From Reticulitermes lucifugus (lineage: Eukaryota; Arthropoda; Insecta; Blattodea; Rhinotermitidae): a stretch of 64,000 bases of DNA. Made by a program: the position numbers and the translations under genes. The DNA is taken from assembly GCA_026260175.1 (NCBI GenBank), contig JAKCWW010000045.1, positions 93,614-157,613 of the forward strand. The letters run 5' to 3'. This document shows positions 60,261 to 64,000 of the stretch, piece by piece (the first letter of the stretch is position 1; the number at the start of each line of letters is the position of its first letter). Below the pieces are notes generated by a model. The model was not told the DNA's origin and did no database searches. It worked only from the letters and a program-made list of their open reading frames with translations.

Positions 60261-63045
60261 TGCATCAATCCCTCCCTTTAACATCCTTTCTAGTACACTA
60301 GTTACGGTCAACGTACCATCCAACACTCCATGCACAATTCTATGTGTTGAAAACTCATTGAAATACCCAAGAAGCAAAGAAGAAATAGATATAAATCAAA
60401 GTGCAGAAATAACTAGGTTTATTTTAATACGTTGCTTAATGCGTAAAATCCCAGCACCACTCGGGTATCGACACTTACTGACCGCACTACAAAACGAGGT
60501 ACTTTCCCCTTTAAAAGACTTATAATCTGTAAATATCGCACAACACTGAATGAGGAGAGCCGACAGAATGCTTTATGACCAGTCACCGGGATAAAGCGGT
60601 CGTGCTCGTATTCAAGGTTCTACACCGTTACAATTTACCACCCGTCGAGTGCTGCTTGAACTTCTATGCACAAAACAAAGAAAGTCAAATGTCTTAATTT
60701 ATGTCACAGCTTATATGGCACGTAACCGAGAAAAATATTTAAAACCGGTACTAAATTCTGCATATATCACAGTTGAAAAGTAATATATATATATATATCC
60801 GTAATTAATCCAGATTACACAGTCGGGATAGTTTCCTGGACGTTCAGAAGTCCTTGGTAAATAAAATTCCTTCATGGAGCGATTTTGTCTCTAACACCAC
60901 ATTTCGTGCAGCAAGACATTGGAGACGACGCGAGGCCTGTAAAACTGTACACATATTTTCAGCACACATACTTTCCAAACCAGATTTTTGTAAATCCTGT
61001 ACACTTTCTTGGCCTTAACTTAATGCAGTTGCAGATAAAGACGCTGTTAATCCAACGCTAATAACATTATAAACATCATACCACACAGACAGAAATAATT
61101 TTTCCTTGTGTTTAGTCAGACCTAAACATTCTCCATAACAACAAACGTTTCACACTGTCCGTTACAATAAAATAAAGTAAAAAATCGCCTAATAACTTGG
61201 AGCTCGTTACTGGCAGCTATTACGATGTAATGAACTGTATCTTCTCAAGATCTGATCCAAAGGCGGGCTTTTGTAAACACGGTCATGAATCTTTGGGTCT
61301 CATAAAAGACGACTATTTCTTGACCAGCCCAGTAACTATCAGCTTTCCAACTAAAGACTCTGTACCATGTAGTCAGTCATCTTACAAAGAACTTCGTTAT
61401 ACTGTGGCCTCTCCAAGGGGCACCGTGAACTCTGTCGCAGCAGGGTACCATGTACAATGTCATCAACAGACATCACCCATTACGAAACGCAGACCGCTTC
61501 TTTGGCGCTTAGTCCTTGAGCGAAACTCCTCACAGCAATCGAGATAAACTGCTAGACAGATACCACTGAACGTACAATCAAACGGTCAATGCCGCAGTGA
61601 CATGCAGACAACTTCCACACGTAACATGGCATTGCTGTTCCTTTCGAAGAGAAATTACTGTAGTTTAATTGCTTCTAGACTCACTATTAAGAATGAAGTA
61701 ATTCTGGTTCGGTTGCAGTAAAAGACTCTCTATATCCATTTATATGAGCCGTTGTTTCTTACTATATCATCTGTACGGTGTAGCTTATACTTATACGTGG
61801 TTACAGTGTTGGTTTACTCGAAACAGCACCGAACTCTTAAGTGTTCAAGGAAAGGCGTACTAAATTACGTGTCACCTAGTAACAACGTATGACTTAAATG
61901 GCCCTTTTAAACAACCGCTGTATACCACGTATACACAACAGCTCTAAAATGAAAACAATTCCCAAATAAGTTAATAAGCAGTTGTATTATGGATTTAACG
62001 ACGTTCAGTCCATCTGCTCTACTCGAGGCTTCAAGTCATTTCGAGCTATTGTGAGAGCGGAACTGTCGGGCCACAATCGTGAAGTATCGTGAACTTGATC
62101 TCTAAAGGTGCGTCCAGACTGCTCGTGCTCGCGATCGGTACTCATACTGCAAGAACTGAGGGTCGCTGGTGCCAACTGTGTACAGAATGCTCACTCAATA
62201 GCGTGATATACTAAAAATTACAATGCTTTTGACAAGCCTCTCTCAGCAGTGCTCACTGTAGCGAACACTGGGCTCCAGCTGATCGTGCTACTTGCGGTTG
62301 GCTCCATCAAGAGGTCCACATTTACTACGGGACACAAGTTAGCTACGTTTAAGCATGAGTTGTCTCGACACACCTTAATGTGAAGAGGCGAGAATGGCAT
62401 TTGCACTTGTCTCAACCCAAGTCTCTGTCGGTAGGCGATCTCAGAATGTGGTAGGTACGTGAGCAAGGTGGGTGTATGGGTGGCTGAATGTGTGGATACA
62501 TGAGTCAGTCAGTGAGACAGAGCTTAACATTCACTGAAACAAAATCAAAACCCATTTTTCTCAGATCCACACAACCGAGAGCGTATTTCTTAGTTAAAAT
62601 GTCTTAGAAAATATTTTCACAACGACATTACCTTCTCTACAATATATATGTCAGAAAGTAATACAGTAATATTAAATTGGAGCAGTTAAATAACCAAGAC
62701 AAATATTTTACCGCTTCTCATTTACGGGTAAACTAAAACAGTAATAAAAATCCAACAGGGTGAAAGTACGCCCTGTAGTAAGCCTATCTGGTAGTAATTA
62801 TATGCGCCTTTAAGACCAATAAGTCACAAAATTCACAAATAGCGTCACTATTATGGCACATCAGCACCCGTATATATGTGGTATCCCGTATTGCTTGAGG
62901 CCTTTCCTGCATCCTAGTAACAGCGCTACAATATAGCATGACAAAAACTGCGCATGCTGACAAAACAAGGCTGCCAAAGCGCTTGTGCAAGCCAGAGATG
63001 GAAAACGCTGATGCGCCCAGAAAATCTTGAAGTTCTTCACGTAGA
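60261..63045. other. No gene seen
   Basis: A short (TA)n at 60782-60798. A 116-codon frame (61197-61547) may be part of an unrecognised repeat. No PAN or ZP pattern. Confidence 0.5.
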
Positions 63046-63215
63046 TGTTAAAACTTCCCTATCTAAATCGAAACCGAAATGACCATTTTTAGTAAAATTC
63101 TGCAATACCAAATATCACGAAAATCCATTCAGTGGTGCAAAAGTGATTATCTGCGCAGAAAGATACGGACAGTGCAGTTTTAATGGACGCTCCACAGAGA
63201 CGCGAACGCGCCTAA
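63046..63215 (+). mobile_element. Dispersed repeat family F, copy F4 (right end only)
   Basis: cgaaaatccattcagtggtg ... and ends cagagacgcgaacgcgccta. GCGAACGCGCC at 63202-63212 matches F1 exactly. The remaining alignment is weak. Confidence 0.5.
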
Positions 63216-63897
63216 AAATGCAGCTTGTTACGTGTTATCTGTAGGAAGGTTTACGGTATAATTTATGGCTTGGAATGCAATTCCAGTTAGGATAATTTGT
63301 AATAATAAGGTCTTCTTAAGACAAGATTAAACCTTTCTGCTACATTTGATTTGTTCGTGTTCTATACCCCGGTAAATTCGATCATGAAATTAAACCACAA
63401 ATCTGATCAATTTATATCACTTACAGAACATAACAACACAGAAATAAAAAATCCCTACATGATGACGGTGGGAAAATTGCACATGAACATTGATAGTCCT
63501 TACAGCTGAACTTTTATGCCTATGAAGATGTTGCAAAAGTTGTTGTTTCAGGCAGAATATAAATAACTTGTAATTTCAAATACGTTGAAAAAAAGAATAT
63601 TCCCCTGCTATTACAATGTCTCGGTTATTCTTGTTTTTGTTAATTATTCATGGCATATGAGATTGTTAGGGGTTTTAAAGATGCGTGTTTCACCTGTAGA
63701 GGTTACAAATCGTGAATCGAAATATGACTATCGTCATAAAAAGGATACGGGAGAACGTTCTATCAAGACAATCGGTAGGAAAGACAAGAAAATCATGTAA
63801 AACCTCAACTATAATAGCCAGCAACTTGTATCGGACGACTTTCTAATGAAAGTCTACAGCGTTGCGGAAAATTGCTGTAATGAAGTCTGAAACCACT

Positions 63898-63959
63898 CTG
63901 TAATTTTCTCGAAGAGCTAAATATACGTACACGCTGTAATTTTCTCGAAGAGCTAAATA
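63898..63959 (+). repeat. Tandem duplication, 36-bp unit
   Basis: ctgtaattttctcgaagagc, then taaata, occurs at 63898 and again at 63934 without change. Two units. The rest of 63216-64000 holds nothing recognisable. Confidence 0.9.
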
Positions 63960-64000
63960 CACAACTGTATTTCGTTTCAAACATGCTCTACGAAAATCAG

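Noticed and set aside
61197-61547. 116-codon frame, possible repeat-derived peptide
   Set aside because: The look of CKHGHESLGLIKDDYFLTS reminded me of spurious insect repeat peptides, but I have no second copy here to support a family, and no PAN or ZP pattern.
1-64000. CRISPR array, operon, riboswitch or bacterial features
   Set aside because: The sequence is animal nuclear DNA: spliced exons, SINEs and microsatellites. No regularly spaced direct repeats with unique spacers occur.
1-64000. Retrovirus, LTR element or Polinton remnants
   Set aside because: No long terminal repeat pair, primer-binding site or gag/pol/env-like frame could be recognised.

Overview
This is an A+T-rich, intron- and repeat-dominated stretch of animal nuclear DNA, most likely from an insect and probably a cockroach or termite (Blattodea). 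That call rests on the gene family present, on several families of tRNA-derived SINEs, and on spurious peptide signatures in repeats (for example EVLTPVNMK, and LEPAIPASERSQTHALDRAA) that I know from blattodean and other insect assemblies. It is inference. There are two assembly gaps. I see no operons, no CRISPR array, no rRNA or intact tRNA gene, and no recognisable retrovirus or LTR element.

Only one host gene can be supported, on the + strand. A signal-peptide exon (29103-29521, ATG at 29113) joins a second exon (52861-53062) across a 23.3-kb intron. The splice sites are canonical, the phase matches, and the joined protein reads straight through. It encodes the N-terminal part of a secreted protein with a Ser/Gly/Pro-rich linker, one complete PAN/Apple module and the start of a second. 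This resembles the PAN + zona pellucida (ZP) apical extracellular matrix proteins of arthropods (the Drosophila neyo/nyobe/morpheyus/trynity/nompA group). The rest of the gene is not recognised in the last 11 kb and probably lies downstream. The acceptor just before the ATG implies an upstream 5'UTR exon that I cannot locate.

The rest is repeats. (1) tRNA-derived SINEs: at least four clear families (A, B, C, D) plus relics, three copies having visible or probable target-site duplications. (2) A recurrent motif, CTGANGA - T - short hairpin - GAAA, often followed by CATGT. It matches the catalytic core of type I hammerhead ribozymes known from Penelope-like retroelements, apart from one extra conserved T. 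It occurs about twenty times, on both strands, often as head-to-head inverted pairs 0.1-0.3 kb apart (25.7, 32.5, 42.5, 51.4, 59.1 kb). The best copy (13.63 kb) also has a pairing stem I and a GTC cleavage triplet, and lies next to a 0.23-kb tandem repeat. A related perfect 60-bp palindrome lies at 32.1 kb. (3) Short inverted-repeat (MITE-like) elements: a piggyBac-like TTAA/CCCTTTAAAG family (36.2, 38.3, 45.4 kb), a GC-rich nested element at 18.5 kb, and a family ending in GGCGCGTTCGC (10.5, 35.0, 39.8, 63.1 kb). (4) A 60-63-bp minisatellite (21.2-21.8 kb) and many microsatellites.

The layout is therefore: 1-29.1 kb, flank or 5' intron packed with repeats; 29.1-29.5 kb, first coding exon; 29.5-52.9 kb, a large repeat-rich intron; 52.9-53.1 kb, second coding exon; 53.1-64 kb, a further intron with repeats. 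Most short open reading frames in the window fall in repeats or show no protein signature.
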